From: Lates calcarifer
Taxonomy: Eukaryota; Chordata; Actinopteri; Centropomidae
Assembly: GCF_001640805.2 (NCBI RefSeq)
Contig: NC_066844.1
Span: 12,896,543 to 12,960,542 of the forward strand
Reading direction: 5' to 3'
Length of the DNA stretch: 64,000 nucleotides
Part shown: one piece after another, positions 1 through 12,988 of the stretch
How positions within the stretch are numbered: the stretch's first letter is position 1
Layout of the letters: each line of letters starts with the position of its first letter
The notes under the pieces: model-generated
The model's database searches: none
What the model saw: the letters and a program-made list of their open reading frames with translations, nothing else
What the model was told of the DNA's origin: nothing
Program-made: the position numbers and the translations under genes

Positions 1-3000
1 AAGACAGAATTTGATGGATGGAGGTGCCAGAGATAAAGTAATTTCCACTAACTTATTCTAGCTGCTGTGAATAAGAACAGGCAAAGGCAAGCTGAACAGG
101 TTGCTACACAGACATACTGTAGAATACATTTGGTTTGTACTGTATAAGGGCAAGAAAGCAAAAGTGTAAAGAAATGAATTGAACAGTATTAATCTAGGCT
201 GCAAATGTTAGCATGTATGGCTAACTAGCTTACAATCTAGCATGTTAACTAAGCACTATACATCTAAGGAACTTTGACCAGACATCCCAGTTTTTCCTTG
301 AACGACTCAAGCTGGGTGTCTTGATTCAGAAGCATTGTATGAACTTTGTTATTATTACCTAACCAAATGTAAAAACATTAACAATGCACGACAATTCAAC
401 ACTCACTGGTCTGCACAAGTGTAAATCAATGTGTCATTGTCAAGGCTGTTAGCCCATGAGTCGAATAAACTATGACACTGACAGCTCTATCTTACAGAAC
501 CTGTCAGTATGCTAACTGTTAGCTGTCATACCAAAGAGACAGTTGATCTTCTCTAAAGAGTTCTGAGAGGCTTACTCATTCCATTGTAAGGAACCTGACA
601 ACTAAAGTGTTGTGTTCATTGTGTTCATGGTGTTGAAAGATGCACTCAGTAGGAAATAACTGTCCCCCATCCTGATGAAAACACCTATGATGCTTGCATA
701 CATGTGGACTAAATAGAATTTGGGTGTTAAGGATTAAAATAGCCCCACTCATAACAGTGCATCCACTGTGAGAAAACCTGTCCTGGATGGTACTATATGT
801 GAGTATAGGTTAATGTTAGCAGCTCTGTGCAGCTCTTTAGTAGAGTCAAACTCATTAACTGAGACAGCTTTTTGCTGCAGTGATGTGTACATCAGCTAGT
901 CCTCATCCTCAAAGACTTTTCCCAAGTAACACTAAAGGTGAAGCATACTGTTTGAAAATGTGAACTGATCAAAACTCCAACCTGTCTTGCTTGCTTATAT
1001 ATATATTATTATTATTTTTCCCCAACCATGGTTCATGGCTGCTCTGAAATCAAATGGCTCCTGCAAATGTAGTTTGATTTACATTCTGCAAGGGTAACTA
1101 TTAGTTGTATATATTGGCAGAAAAACGATGTGAAGGCAAGGGATAAAATATGCATTCCCATCAAAGACAGAAACTTCCTATTCCAGATAGTAAAATCCAT
1201 ACATTGCTCTAAGGCACAAAGCTGCTCTAAAGGCTACACAGCATTCCCCACCAATATGTCCTCAGCTGGGATAAACTAACACTTCATGCAAGTCTAGGTT
1301 TTATCTGACTGACTGCCAATCTTACTTTAGCCCCTTTCCTCCCAAAAATCCACACATCACTCAACTTATAAAGCATGCTTTTGAAAGTCTTGGAAGGACA
1401 TAAATTATTCCCTTGGAAAACACATTTTTTTGGATTGCCATTCTAATGATGGGCTGATACTCCACCTGTTAGGAATATCATCTATTTAGGATTTTTGCAG
1501 TAAGTGTCTGTGTGACAGGTTCATATTACAGGCTTTCTATCAGTGTGGTGCAGGTGTTGCTCGAGTTGAAGCGGAGTCTGTTTTTGAAAATGTGCACCAC
1601 CGCTAATGTGTTAGTGATGCCGGTGCAACAGAGGATTTGTTAGAGGAAACTAAGCTCAGCTCCCATCTACTTTCTGAGGTATTATCCTCAGACATCTTTC
1701 CCTCACACCTCAGAGTCTGACTGAAAAGCCTGTTTGTAAATTCCCAAACTTCACTGTGGTGTATTGGTGGTTTGTGCAGATACTGAGTATCTGTTACTTT
1801 ATTTAGACTGCGGATAAAACTTCTTTCCCTAAAATTATTTTGAGAGTGTGCAGGTGTTTACTTTCAATATTGCTTTGGTAATCCTGTCCTGGACTGCAGC
1901 TATAAACTAAAAAAATTTAAATCTGGAATATTAGCATAAGCACAGAGGTGCTACAAAACACCAAGGCTCTTACAGTTGCAAACAGCCTCCTGACAAACAT
2001 TAATAAAAAAAAAACAAATGATATATTTGAAAATTTATGACAGAAAAAATTACTTTGCTGCTTTCCAAAGAGAAATATGTTTCTTGGCTAAAAAGATTAG
2101 GCTTAAATCATGGGTGACCAGTGAATGAAGGTGGCCATCTTACATAAGAGACAAGCAATTAAAGTCGATTTGTGCAAAATCCAGATACAATAACTGACGG
2201 GTTCACAGCCAGGTTCATATGAATAATTGATTGTAAAAGGTATTGTTGTGGAAAACAACAGCAGAGGCAGGAATTATTTATGGAATTGTGTATAAGTTGA
2301 CCAATGGAATGTATAGACAGCACTTTGCTTGTGTTGGACTATTTTTAGCATGAGAGGGGACCACACAAGCAAAAAAAAAGATGAAAGTAGATCCCAGTTC
2401 AGTATGGTACAGTACATGGTAATTCTATTCACTGTTGCTCAAAGCAGAAAAACTGAGGGCTCTGATTTATTCATAAGCCGGGCTTCTTCTGCCAGGGAGC
2501 ATTAGACAAAGGCAGATCACACAAAGGTAAAAGTTCTGCTGAGAAAAGCATATTACAAATACAACAAATCAAACCAAGGTGGGAACAGTTTACATGTTGC
2601 ACTGCACAGGTTTACTTTATTTGCTGAACTCAACATTTGACCAACAGACTTTTAGTATAAAAGAACTGAGCAAATGGTTTTTTGTCTGTCCTGTTGGTCA
2701 GGTTCTTTCATTAATTCCAATACTATGGTGTAAAATGCTCCTCTACTCGCTTTATGGTGTCTTGCAGCTCCATGTCAGGAATGATTCTAGCTACAAAGTC
2801 TTCATCAAGCTTCTGTCAGTCCCTATCAGCAAGTGAAGGTCACCACTCTGTCCTGCTTTACCTAGCCTCCTGCAGCCCCACCACATGTTCTCACACTGCA
2901 CCTTAAGCCTCCCTCTGAATCTCTCCTGACTACTGTGGCTGAAGATCACAAACATGGCCTTCGTCTCAGTCACTAATAACAGAATGATGTTTAATGATGA

Positions 3001-3330
3001 TAACAGAACTGCAGCGTTGGCCTTTCTAAGAGCCAATACTGATACCAATACCTGGGATTTTGCAGGATTGTTAAATATGTTTGTAGCTTACAGTTGCAAT
3101 TATTTCATGTTTATCCAGAATTAAATTCATAAAGACTCAGACACATTTTAGATACAGGTCAAAAAGTTTATCCACTGAGTTACAGACTAATCAGTGTGTT
3201 TTAGGTTCAATAGCTCTTAAAGGCATTACAAATACATAAGAACTCTAAATAAAAGTTTTTGCCGTAAAAATGACCAGCATGTTCTGATTGAACGGGCTGT
3301 TTGAGACAGTTATGGTCAGAAAGGAAAGGA
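1..3330. other. Non-coding stretch, nothing recognised
   Basis: AT-rich sequence with scattered GCTAAC/TTAGC motifs near 205-245 of the kind common in fish repeats. A short TA/ATT run lies at about 998-1018. No convincing exon, RNA gene or intact element was seen. If the 7.04 kb exon is real, this is within its first intron. Confidence 0.5.
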
Positions 3331-3525
3331 TCAGTTAATAGGTTGGTCATTAAACAGAAGATCAATGTGGAACTATTTTGATAATGAATTAATTGTTTGA
3401 GTCACTTTCCAAACAAAAATGCCAAATATTTTCTTGTTTCAAATTGCTGCTTTTCTTTGTTTTATATGATTGCAAATTGATCTTTAGGTTTTCTGGATTA
3501 GTGAGATAAAACAACACAGCCAGGG
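3330..3525 (-). repeat. Dispersed fish repeat, family C (TTGCAGCTCT-ended), fragment
   Basis: The segment reads, in reverse orientation, like the central part of the repeat at 29773-30092. It keeps the order of motifs: TTTTCCAAACAAAAATGCC-like, then CTGCTTTTCTTTGTTTTA, then TTCTGGATTAGTGAGATAAA-like. I recognise this as a widely dispersed repeat of percomorph fish, probably a non-autonomous DNA element. Its TTAATCGACTAATCG termini are missing here. Confidence 0.5.
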
Positions 3526-4365
3526 CTCTGTGAAATTCTGATTTACTGACATTTATATCTCTTCATAGCAGTGAAGGTTGACGAGAGTGTAAACCAAATT
3601 CACAATATCAATTATCAGATGAGCACCATTTTAAGGACCTTAAGGACAAAAGAAAGTAAAACTTCATTTTTAACAGTTGAATCCTTAATAGACTGGCCCA
3701 TCTGGTGTTTCTCTGGTGACATTTTTTCTCCAAGTTATTAAATTCCTTCAAAATGACTAAATTCCTAAATTCCAAAAAAAATAATTTGCTGGTTGAGCAC
3801 TTGCCAACACATTTGACTCTATCTGTTGATAGACAACAGCCAATCAATAATCACACCTTAATAATCACAGTTCCTCACTGAATTCATTTAAAAGTGACAA
3901 CAATCAAATTAAATGGCAGCATCAAATAATGTATGCTGTCTCTGGTGTGCATTTTTTCATTAAGTAACTGGAGCCTCCATGACCAAAGGGTTATTTTTAA
4001 TAAAGAAAAATTACTTTTAATCCAGAGCCTGTGGGGGCTCACATGTGTGATCAGGTCAGTTTGATCCATATCCCTCCAGTCCTTCACTCCATCTGATATT
4101 ACTACACACAACAAGACCAAGGAGGTAAAATGGACCCACCCATTCAGATATTTCAAAATATTAGAAATTAGCCAGCACACAAAGCAATACTACCAATATG
4201 ACAGAATTTGTTGGTTGGTTACAAAGGATAACTGGTTGATAATTAGTTAAAGATTTCTGAAACCAAATTTAATTCAGCACCAAGAGATAATTAGATCATA
4301 TACAAAATAGATTTTAAAATTGGTTATCAGTTAGATGTATTTTTGATATTGTTTACTGATTTTCA
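3526..4365. other. Non-coding stretch, nothing recognised
   Basis: AT-rich unique-looking sequence. Short open frames on the minus strand show no protein-like composition. Confidence 0.5.
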
Positions 4366-4755
4366 TCAGCATTCATTTGGAGTTGTGCTTCTGGCCATCC
4401 AGGAAATGTTAAGTCCAATATTTACTCTCCTGTTAGCATCACTCTCTACCAACGTCTGAGAAAAAACGATCTGACTAGCAATTAATTGTTCATGTTCTAA
4501 ATGCCCACAAGCTGAACTAACCGTCTTTTTGTTGTTTGGTGCCGTGCAGTTAGAGTACAATGGATTTATCTGAGCGTTTTTGCTAGGTTGATGAAAGCAG
4601 TGAGACTGAACCAAACTTTCACACAAGCAGACCAAAACTATTACCAAAACAACTGAAGAATGCAGAGCTTGGTGATAATTCTCTGTGGATACATCACTAC
4701 AAATGACCCCTTCCGCATTACACACATTTATTTGATACATTGTTGATTGATGCAT
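4366..4755 (-). repeat. Dispersed fish repeat, family B (GCACCAAACA)
   Basis: In reverse complement this shares an ordered set of motifs with 43440-43880: CACAGAGAATT-TCACC, GGCACCAAACA, GGAGAGTAAATATTGGACTT and ACTCCAAATG followed by a GCT repeat. The open frame across it is an accident of low stop density. The class is uncertain. I know it only as a dispersed teleost repeat. Confidence 0.5.
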
Positions 4756-6242
4756 CTATTCACTTTAACCATGTTGCCCAGGCCAAGTGTGTAGTGAATT
4801 TCAGTGGCCAAACTGTGCAGATGCTTTTTATGCAAGATCATAAACTCTAGATTTTCAAGGTGGTTGTGTTATTACTTAATACCCAGGTAGAGGTGTGGTA
4901 GTGCCACTGAGGCAATTTCCAGGTGTAGCATCTCCTTTAGAAATAACACAGCCATCACTTTTACTGTGAAACTTCACAGTAAAATGCAACATAACCATGT
5001 CATGGTAGGAACTGGCCATCTGTCTGGCTGCTGGCCAAGGAAGTATTTTACTTGGAGAATAGAAGCAACTGACAGATGCCTGAGCAGCAACACAGCATTC
5101 ATCAAGGCATCTGCGGGCTGTGAATACAGAGGCCAGCACTGCTTGTATCCACCTGCAGCCATTAAGACTGCCAAATCCCAGGCATGAGAGGAGCTGGCTG
5201 AAGCAGTACTCTGGTATCACAGACCTGACCCGGCTAGACAACAGTCAGCTCTGGGTGTTAAACCACCCCATCCGCTCCATACATCACTGTTATCTCTATC
5301 ACCCCTGTGAAGATTAGCCTTCAGCCTGCACTACCTACCTGTTCAGACTGCTACTGTTGAGCAAGAACCTGAGCAACATGAGGTGATAACATTAAAAAAA
5401 CAAGCTCTTTGCTCTGAAATATGAAGGAATGCACTGACATGTGCAGAATGCCTTTTCCACATCGTCCACAATAAATACAGTACAACACTCTAAATAACAT
5501 GTTTTAATTACTGGCCTGAGCTTTTAGTGTGGATTTACATCATTAAAGCCATTCAAATTAATTTTATACAATTTATCACTGTGTTCCTCTCTATTGAATA
5601 AAAGACTGGCGGATTAAATGAGTCCTCATTTTGCTTGGGTTCCCTAGAATCACAGTGAAGAACACCTGAAAGATTCCTAGATGCCAAATTGGGAAACAAT
5701 GTGTATGTGCTTATTTTGCAGACACAGAGAATGCAAAAAGGAAAAAGGAACCTGGTGGCCGAAGTCTGTTCGCCTCTGTCATTATGTGGAGCTGAGGATG
5801 TGAAGGGGCCCATATGTATTCTCTAGATGACCCTCCTGAGAGTAATCGACAGGGCTACATAAACGTGGCAGGTTTATTAAGTCAGTGCTTAGAAATTAAG
5901 CCTCAAAGTGGCATATTAATCATCATTCCACTAGACTAAGTGACAGAGGAGTGTGATCATTGAATACAATTTGGGGGGGGTATTGCATTTGAATGAAAAT
6001 GGCTAATGGCATATTTATTATGCTGTAGTACTTTCCTGGGTGGGAAAGGGGTGAGTGAGTGAGTGTGTGGGTGTGAGCGTGTGAATCAGGGGTAATTTCC
6101 CTTTTAATGATCCTTGTATATCAGCACAAAAACAAATAACATGAACGGCTTGAGACATCTGAAGACAGAGGTGTGGTATTTATCAGCTACAGCACTTAAA
6201 ATGTGACATAAACACCAGAGAACTAGAAGCAATACACCCAGG
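4756..6242. other. Non-coding stretch, nothing recognised
   Basis: No exon or element was identified. The part at 4870-5330 has more balanced base composition than its surroundings and several overlapping short open frames on both strands, but no splice-bounded or family-like reading frame. A G run lies at about 5972-5979. Confidence 0.45.
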
Positions 6243-6269
6243 ACACACACACACACACACACACACACA
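6243..6269. repeat. (AC)n microsatellite
   Basis: Pure AC dinucleotide run. Confidence 0.95.
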
Positions 6270-7043
6270 GTCACTAGATGAAATACTGTAGGTGGGCACA
6301 ATAGATGTTTTCAAAGCAACTGTTATCAAGGTCTCTATCATAAACTCATTTTAAATTAGTATTTAGAATATTTGAATCTATATTAGGGTTATAATGAGTG
6401 TGCTTCGGGGATATTTTTCAGAAAAATTTTCCCATGTTTTTCTCACTGTACTTTTCCAAAATAACACGTGAGAAAAACACCAGTTCATGAAAAATCACCT
6501 AGAGCAAACCTCTGTTCACCGTCTCTGACGTCTCTCACTCGCTGCAGGTGTCTCTTGCACTTCAATCTGATCATGTACATAATGGAATGTAGAAACAAAC
6601 CTGTACCTTAACCACCATCCTCTGCAAATATGGGTGTACCTTATGTGCATCTTGAAAACTGAGTAATTCTTGCTGAAACGGTCACATTAACGGTAACCCC
6701 TTTCCACAACACGGGTTGTCCCTCTTTATTTTCACTGTGCGCTGCAGCCTGGTGGAATGCGCAAAGGATCACGATGTTTCACTTGTACGGAACAGACACT
6801 GCTGGTTGCTCAGTCCCAACTTTCTTTGAAACGGTTAAAAACGGGGGTATATAAGAAGGTATAAGGACCATCAAAGGCGATTGTCTTTCACGGTTACACG
6901 ATACATGTGCAAACGCGTGGCAAAGGAAAGGCGGTAAATTATCTGAGGGCTGCAACGTGCTGGCAGGCAGGCAGGCGGGATACACACTGAACTCTACAAA
7001 GATCGCACACTATTGCGTGGCACAATAACTTAGATTGCCTTAC

Positions 7044-7210
7044 CTGTTCAGGAGAGTAGGCACGACAGGAAGCAAAGGAGAGCGGAGAAGAGGCTGTCGG
7101 GGCAGAGCGCCGAGCTACACACAATCTGCAACGTGGATGAAAGGTCTGCTAGGCGTCCCAGCAGTGAACTCCAAAGTGAGTCTGTTCTTTTTTTTCCACG
7201 CCAATAAAGG
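7044..7210 (-). other. Candidate non-coding first exon
   Basis: Read on the minus strand, this CG-richer stretch ends in a strong donor, GAACAG followed by GTAAGG, at 7044/7043. There is no in-frame ATG before the donor, so if transcribed it would be 5' untranslated sequence. The upstream boundary is a guess from a TATA-like site. In tetrapods CHL1 is followed, on the same strand and some hundreds of kb away, by CNTN6 and CNTN4, and contactin genes usually start with untranslated exons. That synteny makes a contactin first exon plausible, with its introns running to lower coordinates. A weaker donor (AAA followed by GTGAGT, about 7175) on the plus strand means an exon of opposite orientation cannot be excluded. 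No coding sequence in the window confirms either. Confidence 0.35.
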
Positions 7211-7260
7211 ACAGCGTGATTCAGACCACTCCCCCTTATATCAAACTATTTCCAACAGTT
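7200..7260 (-). promoter_or_regulatory. Possible core promoter for the candidate first exon
   Basis: On the minus strand a TATA-like GATATAAG lies at 7242-7235, about 30 bases before the proposed exon start. An ATTGG (inverted CCAAT) follows at 7205-7201. The surrounding 6.5-7.3 kb is visibly richer in CG dinucleotides than the neighbouring sequence. This is weak, pattern-only evidence. Confidence 0.25.
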
Positions 7261-7751
7261 TCCTCCTCATCGCCGTGACATCTCATTCAACATGCATTTC
7301 ACAGTGTATGCATGCGTAATATCTGGTGGCCTGTTTGCTATGAGGCAGCAATGTTCTACTGTCACCAAAATGTAGATCAGAGATTCTTTACAAGTCATTG
7401 AACAGACAGCAGTGTGTACATCACTTCAACACCTACATGCTAACAGATGATGGTATTAATTATTACATACATTTTATGCATTTTAGGTGCAGATCATTGG
7501 GACCCACATTCCTCCATTCGTGGGTCTAAAAAAATATCAGCAATAAAATCACAGTTTGTTTTTGTTAGTAACAGCCCAAACATGTGCTGTCTTCATAATT
7601 TTGCTCATAACACAACAACAATATTTAAGGATTGTAAATTTGCCATTTTTATCAAACAACAACAACATTGCGATATCACCAAATTTTATGTTGCAATCAT
7701 TAACATGTAGGCAAATAGCTGCTTATTTACACAACAGGAAATCACAGAGCA

Positions 7752-8000
7752 CCAGCTAGTCACTAATTGCCTGTTTGCTGTTTGATGCTAAGTGAAGTGG
7801 CTTTTTAGAAGTCGTCAGCTGAAAATAGTTGGTGCTGCTCCCAAAAACAACACTGTGAACGCAGAGAGATTGAAGTAAAACAGTAAAGCTGTAGTTCCGA
7901 TGACTGAACAAGGAGCTCAAACTCACTATAAAGCTGAGGGAGCGGTGGATTCAGGTGATTATTCTCTGTAGGTTCATCAGTACAAGTAACCACTCTCATA
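7752..8000 (-). repeat. Possible further copy of dispersed repeat family B
   Basis: In reverse complement it contains GATGAACCTACAGAGAATAA and TCACC, then a TTAGCATCAAACAGC-like motif and ACTAGCTGGTGCT, in the same order as family B. It is diverged and its limits are approximate. Confidence 0.35.
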
Positions 8001-10412
8001 TTGTTACACTTATGTTATTTGATACAATATTTTTATTTTTTTTTAAAATGCCACAACCACACAAAAGTTCACTCGTTATGTTAGCTAGCAAGCTAATGGT
8101 AGTGACTTAAAAAGTCAAGTAAATTCATTATAATATTCTTTCACATGATTGCAATCACAGTGGGTAATGTTTCATGAAACTATTTCATGAGACAAATTTT
8201 ACAGGTATACATTAGTACTAAGAGTAACAGTAGTATCCTATCAAAGTAACAGATTGGTAAGTGCACCCTGGTCATTTCTGACACAATTTTCTTAAAGCAT
8301 AAACAGTAAATAAAGAAGCTGAATGGGTGGATATCCAAAAGAAATATCTGAAATGCTGAAATAGCTTTATCACCAAAAAATTGCAAATAATAATAAACAA
8401 GTATTCCAATCCCTTTGGGGTTTTTTTGTCAAATAAATCTTTGATTTTATTGTGTGTCTGAAAATCCTTCCACTCTGGACCAAAACCAAAATTAGGGTGC
8501 TGCACCTCATCCTCTAGTGTCACCACTCTGAGAATTTCATGCTCTCTGCTCAAATTTGATTTATTTGTATTTCTTCTTTATTTAACCAAGGTAATGACTT
8601 TGAGCCTCACCTATTTTTTTAATTTAGTTCTGGGCAAGGAAACAATTTCTGACAAACAAAAAAAACCCAACTTCATTTAGAAACAAAGATAAAGCCAAGT
8701 AAATTAAAAACAATCAAGATAATTAAAAATGCACAAGGACTGAAAGAGAAGAAGATGCCCTTGAAACCCTGTGGTAAAATTAAAAATATGAGTTCTGAAT
8801 TGTAAATAACTGCTAAGATAAAGCTCTTTGTGTAAGAGATTGGAAGAGAATGGACTGCTTTGCTTAAATAATTGTTTCTGAATTTGTTTGGCTTTTCCAT
8901 TGTCTAGTGACAAAGTACTTCTTGGTTTGGTAAGTTCCATGTTCAGGATACTCTCAGTACAAATAAATTTCAGCATGTCTATATTCTTAATGAAAATGTG
9001 GCAGTCCTATCCAATTCTAGACTTCACAGTACATTAGGGAGATTATGTTATTACTAGCATGATGAAGAAAATGATAAAAAAGGCTGAACTGTTTCACATT
9101 TTACAGGGGCTTTTCTCTTTGTCCAGACAATAGAAGGGAAGAATTTGGTTCCTGGCCTCATTTTGAGGACCTTGGCCATTAAAGCAGGAGAAAGAGAGAG
9201 AAGTCATTATCGTTACAGATAATAACTCCAGGGGCCATTCATATAAGGACAAATCCCAGAGGAAGGTACGCCTGCAGTATGCACATCATTATCAATATAG
9301 TCAACTCCCTTGTGAAATTCCACCCCCCCAAAATAGAAAGGAAGTGGCAAGGGTAGATCTCAGTTTCATGATCTGTGGAGAATGTGCTCAGGATCCAGGA
9401 ATACAAACTACACCAAGGGCAAATATGCAGTTATCAGAAGCGTCTACATAATTAAAGTATTCATTTCGTGTAATTACTGCCTAATCCAGTGGGACACCAA
9501 GTGTTACATTATGAACTTCCTGATATTGAACAACCTGGGCAAGTGTTGCAGAGCTTAGTAATATTAGATAGATTCAATCACTTGGGTGAGAAAGTGACTT
9601 TTGGACTCAGGGTCCAAAGTCAGTGTCAGTCACTGCCTATCAGGTATTGTTTCCAAGGAGGCAAGTGCAGCTTGCTTTCTTAAGAAGTTCCAAGAGAAAC
9701 AGAAGGTTTAATTTGGTCCAAATCATAGTTGAAAGTGTTCTGTTCACCAGGTCAAAATAATAGCAAACCAGGGAACACATCTCATGAGCTCAGAAGTAAC
9801 TTGTTTATTGGAAGAGGTCTGGGATCACGTCAACCTGCCAGGTTTGAATTTTAAGTGGTAAAAAATACCTGGATGGGTTTTTTTTTTTTTTTTTGTATAA
9901 CATAACACATTTGTCTTTCTTTGGTACAGTCTATATGGTTTTGACTTTATGTTGGTCTGAAAAAATAAAGGGAAAGGTACCATATATGAACATGACTGAA
10001 GATTTATATTTATGAGAACTGCTGCCATCAGACACCATCATCTATATACAGTTGTATGTCACCCAACACCAGTCCTCCCTCCCCTTGCTGGCAGTGTGTT
10101 TAAGGTGTGACAGGTTGTGTTCCCACATCATTTATTTCCCCCAAATCTCGAAGAAAGGGGAAGACACCTGTAGCATACAGCTACCTCTCAGATACCGGTC
10201 CAGTGACAGGGATAGCTGGAATTTCAGCCCAAAATTTACACAAGATATCATGGGGCTAGGAATAAGGTGTATGTACCATACATGAACACATAGCACGCAG
10301 GACACGAACCCCTGGTATACAGTGTCAGAGTTCTCTGCATTGCACATAATGCTTCATGAATTAAAATTACCAGGGAACTCCAAAATGTGTTAGGTAATAT
10401 CATGTAGCAGTA
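8001..10412. other. Non-coding stretch with minor low-complexity DNA
   Basis: No exon was identified. A T17 run is at 9878-9894. The 8560-8600 part (TTTATTTAACCAAGGTAAT) resembles a common fish repeat fragment. The rest is unclassified. Confidence 0.45.
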
Positions 10413-12113
10413 GGGGAGACCGGGGCATGTTATCACACTTTTCACACTCCTCTATAAATCTTGGAATCAATATATTGTATTGATAAAAACAGCATACCAA
10501 ATGAAATAATAAAGGCTCGTGTACATATTTTGCATTCACTTCATTTTCATATCTTGTTTAATTATAGAATTATAGGCATATGAATAGTGAGAGTTAACAT
10601 GTAACACATTGCCCCATCAGTGGGTAAGTTGTCACACTATGTGGGGGTAAGATGACACATTGGATTTTACAACACAGCAAGAAACAATTTATATTATAGT
10701 GTTTTTTGTTTTTTACTTTAACTTCGAAATTAAATTCAGCTACGGAAAACATTCAATTAATCACTGAACTTTAATAAATTCCTCAAGTTTTCAAACAAAT
10801 AAAACATGTAAAACATGCACTGGATTCAATGGATTTCTCAATGGAATAGCTCTACTGAACAAAGACAAGGCACAGGTACTCATTCTCATCTGGTGCAAAG
10901 GTATCTGGACTTTCTAGAGGAACTACTTTTAAACAAAATTAACTTTCTTTACTGTTTTAGATTTGGTTCTCTGGGAAAAAAAAAATTACCTTGTGACTCC
11001 TTTTCAGTCTTAAGGGCCTTCTTCATCCTCTTTTACTTTGTTTAAACTTCAAATTCAGAAATAAGTCCAACCACGGGGAAAAAATATCAATTAATCATTT
11101 TACTTGAATCGATCCTGAAATGAGGCCATGAAACAATCAGTTACAACTGAAAGTGGAAAATCATTCCAAACAAACTTAACAAACAAAATGAAACCTGTCA
11201 ATTTTCCCGTAGTATTGTGCTCTTCCGTCTCTCTCTCCTCTTCTGTCTCTTTCTGCAGGTATTTCTGCCTCTGGAGCTGTAGAGTCTGATCTGTGATGAC
11301 AAGTCTCCTACTGCTCCTACAACTCCACTCAACACTTGCTTATACTGCTATTAGTTGTATTGCTATGTTAGCAGTTAATACTTTAATTACCACTACTATC
11401 ATTACTACTACTGTATTACTGGCATCACCTTACATTTTATTGGAACTCGTGTTATGCTATGTTCTTCTCTCACTATCCTCTCCCCCCACCCCACCCTCTC
11501 TCCTTCTTAACCCAACCGGTCAAGGCAGATGGCCGGCCACCCTGAGTCCGGTTCTGCTCGAGGTTTCTGCCTCTTAAAAGGAAGTTTTTCCTTGCCACTG
11601 TCACCTAGTGCTTGCTCATGGTGGGATTTGTTGGGTCTCTCTCTGTAAATACTTATTTTAAAGAGTATGGTCTAGACCTGCTCTATATGAAAAGTGCCTT
11701 GAGATGACTTTTGTTGTGATATGGCACTATATAAATAAAATTGAATTGAATTGAATTGAATTATTCAAACAAATCCCAAGTCACATGTGACAGCTTGCCC
11801 CAAAATGCCATGTTTTCTAATAATGTTAGCTATATCTTAAAGTTAACTTAAAGCCTTCCTCTAACTAATCAAAATGCACAATTACTGAGATTTTTAACAA
11901 GAAGAAGATGATTATTGCAAAAAATATCAAGTTGGTATTTTTTACTTTTGAATGTGAAAAATGGGACATTGGTGCTCACCTTAGTTAACCATGTGCTTTG
12001 CTTTTCTCAGACAAGATATGACATCAGACCACATAGAGGCACAAAACTAGTATTTCATTTTTAAGTAGCGCCCTCTGGTTTTAAAAATATTAACAGTGTG
12101 ACAACTAACCCTA
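10413..12113. mobile_element. Old DNA-transposon-like element interrupted by a LINE tail
   Basis: The left boundary reads GGGGAGACCGGGGCATGTTA followed by TCACAC. The right boundary is the approximate reverse complement, GTGTGACAACTAACCCTAC. Inside are more copies of the same theme: AAGTTGTCACAC near 10626 and GACAGCTTGCCCC near 11790. This style of terminus (ACCGGGGCAAGTTGTCACAC) is familiar from fish repeats. The arms are imperfect and I found no clear target duplication. A LINE 3' end at 11221-11763 splits it, so the element must be older than that insertion. Confidence 0.4.
11221..11763 (+). mobile_element. LINE 3' end with (TTGAA)n tail
   Basis: The segment runs from a pyrimidine-rich start ending CTTTCTGCAGG, through CGAGGTTTCTGCCTCTTAAA and TCCTTGCCACTGTC, to GTGCCTTGAGATGACTTTTG and TTGTGATATGGCACTATATA. 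It ends in tandem TTGAA units (11740-11762). This is a very common teleost retrotransposon 3' end, which I take to be an L2/CR1-like non-LTR element or a SINE sharing its tail. No reverse transcriptase coding part is present, so the copy is 5' truncated. An open frame of 94 codons crossing it is not a gene. Confidence 0.7.
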
Positions 12114-12766
12114 CATAAATCTAATTATTGACAGATGGAGACAGAGTTTGAAAAAGATCATTCCTTTGATAGCACATTCACATGTTTACTGTGCATGTGC
12201 AAAAAGATGTAACGTACTGTTGTTGACTTGTGCCATAGAGCCACTCAAAACTCCAGAAACTCCAGTGTCATCTACCCTGAAACTGCAGTGTTGTATTGCT
12301 GCTGGCACTGTAACGTGCTTATATCTGTACACAGCAAATTTCTGGAGTTAAATAATCTGGAATTGGACAAAAAGTGTTAAATTAAAAAAAAAAGTGTTAG
12401 ATTTAGACTACACCTTGTGTTCACAGATACTCTTTTGTGGTGTAAGACTTCGGTGTTCATTCACTGAGTGTTGAGGAGCATGATTCGACCTGTGTGTGAG
12501 TCTTCACTTGGACATTGTGTGTCATTAGACAGGTAAGAGTGCCATTTTACCTCTCAAACTACTATGAAGCTTAGCGGAAGTTCAGTCAGAAAGACTATTT
12601 CCCCTATGTCTCTTTAAATCTGACGCTCCATTCCCTCACTGATCAGCGCACTCTCCTGCTCTCAGCCAATCACAACCAAACACACTCGCCTCTCGAGCAA
12701 TCACTGGTTAGCTGTCAAAGTTTAAAATGTTCTCTCTCCCTGCTGTCATTCAGCTGTCTTTCAGCA

Positions 12767-12988
12767 ATGAAACCATGCGACCCACCTCCACCCCTGCACC
12801 ACCCCATCTGCAGACACCATGCACCTTCTTCTACCTCTCGATTGAAGTTCCCTCCACGAAGACCTCTTCAGGTTCTATCCTCCACCACCACCACCAGGTC
12901 TAGGCTCCAGGGGAAGTCCTCAGCCTGTGGGAAGCCACGGCCAGGCTCGCCAGCTGTCCGAGGCGATCCTCTTCCTTCCGGGGTCTAA
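12767..12988 (+). other. GC-rich open stretch inside the 12.3-15.0 kb element
   Basis: This 73-codon frame starts ATGAAACCATGCGACCC and is rich in Pro, Ser, Thr and Arg. It stands out as the most GC-rich part of the element. It is preceded by a CCAAT box (CAGCCAATCACAACC at about 12662) and followed by AATAAA at about 13011. It may be the 5' exon of the element's gene or a short transcript. No family match is recognised. Confidence 0.3.

Noticed and set aside
4366..4755. 129-codon minus-strand frame
   Set aside because: It falls entirely within a dispersed repeat that recurs in the window, and composition is not protein-like.
6939..7124. 61-codon minus-strand frame across the candidate first exon
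   Set aside because: It begins at TTG rather than ATG and continues past a strong splice donor, so it is unlikely to be translated.
11293..11577. 94-codon open frame with a hydrophobic start
   Set aside because: It lies in the 3' end of a common retrotransposon and shows no reverse transcriptase or other domain.
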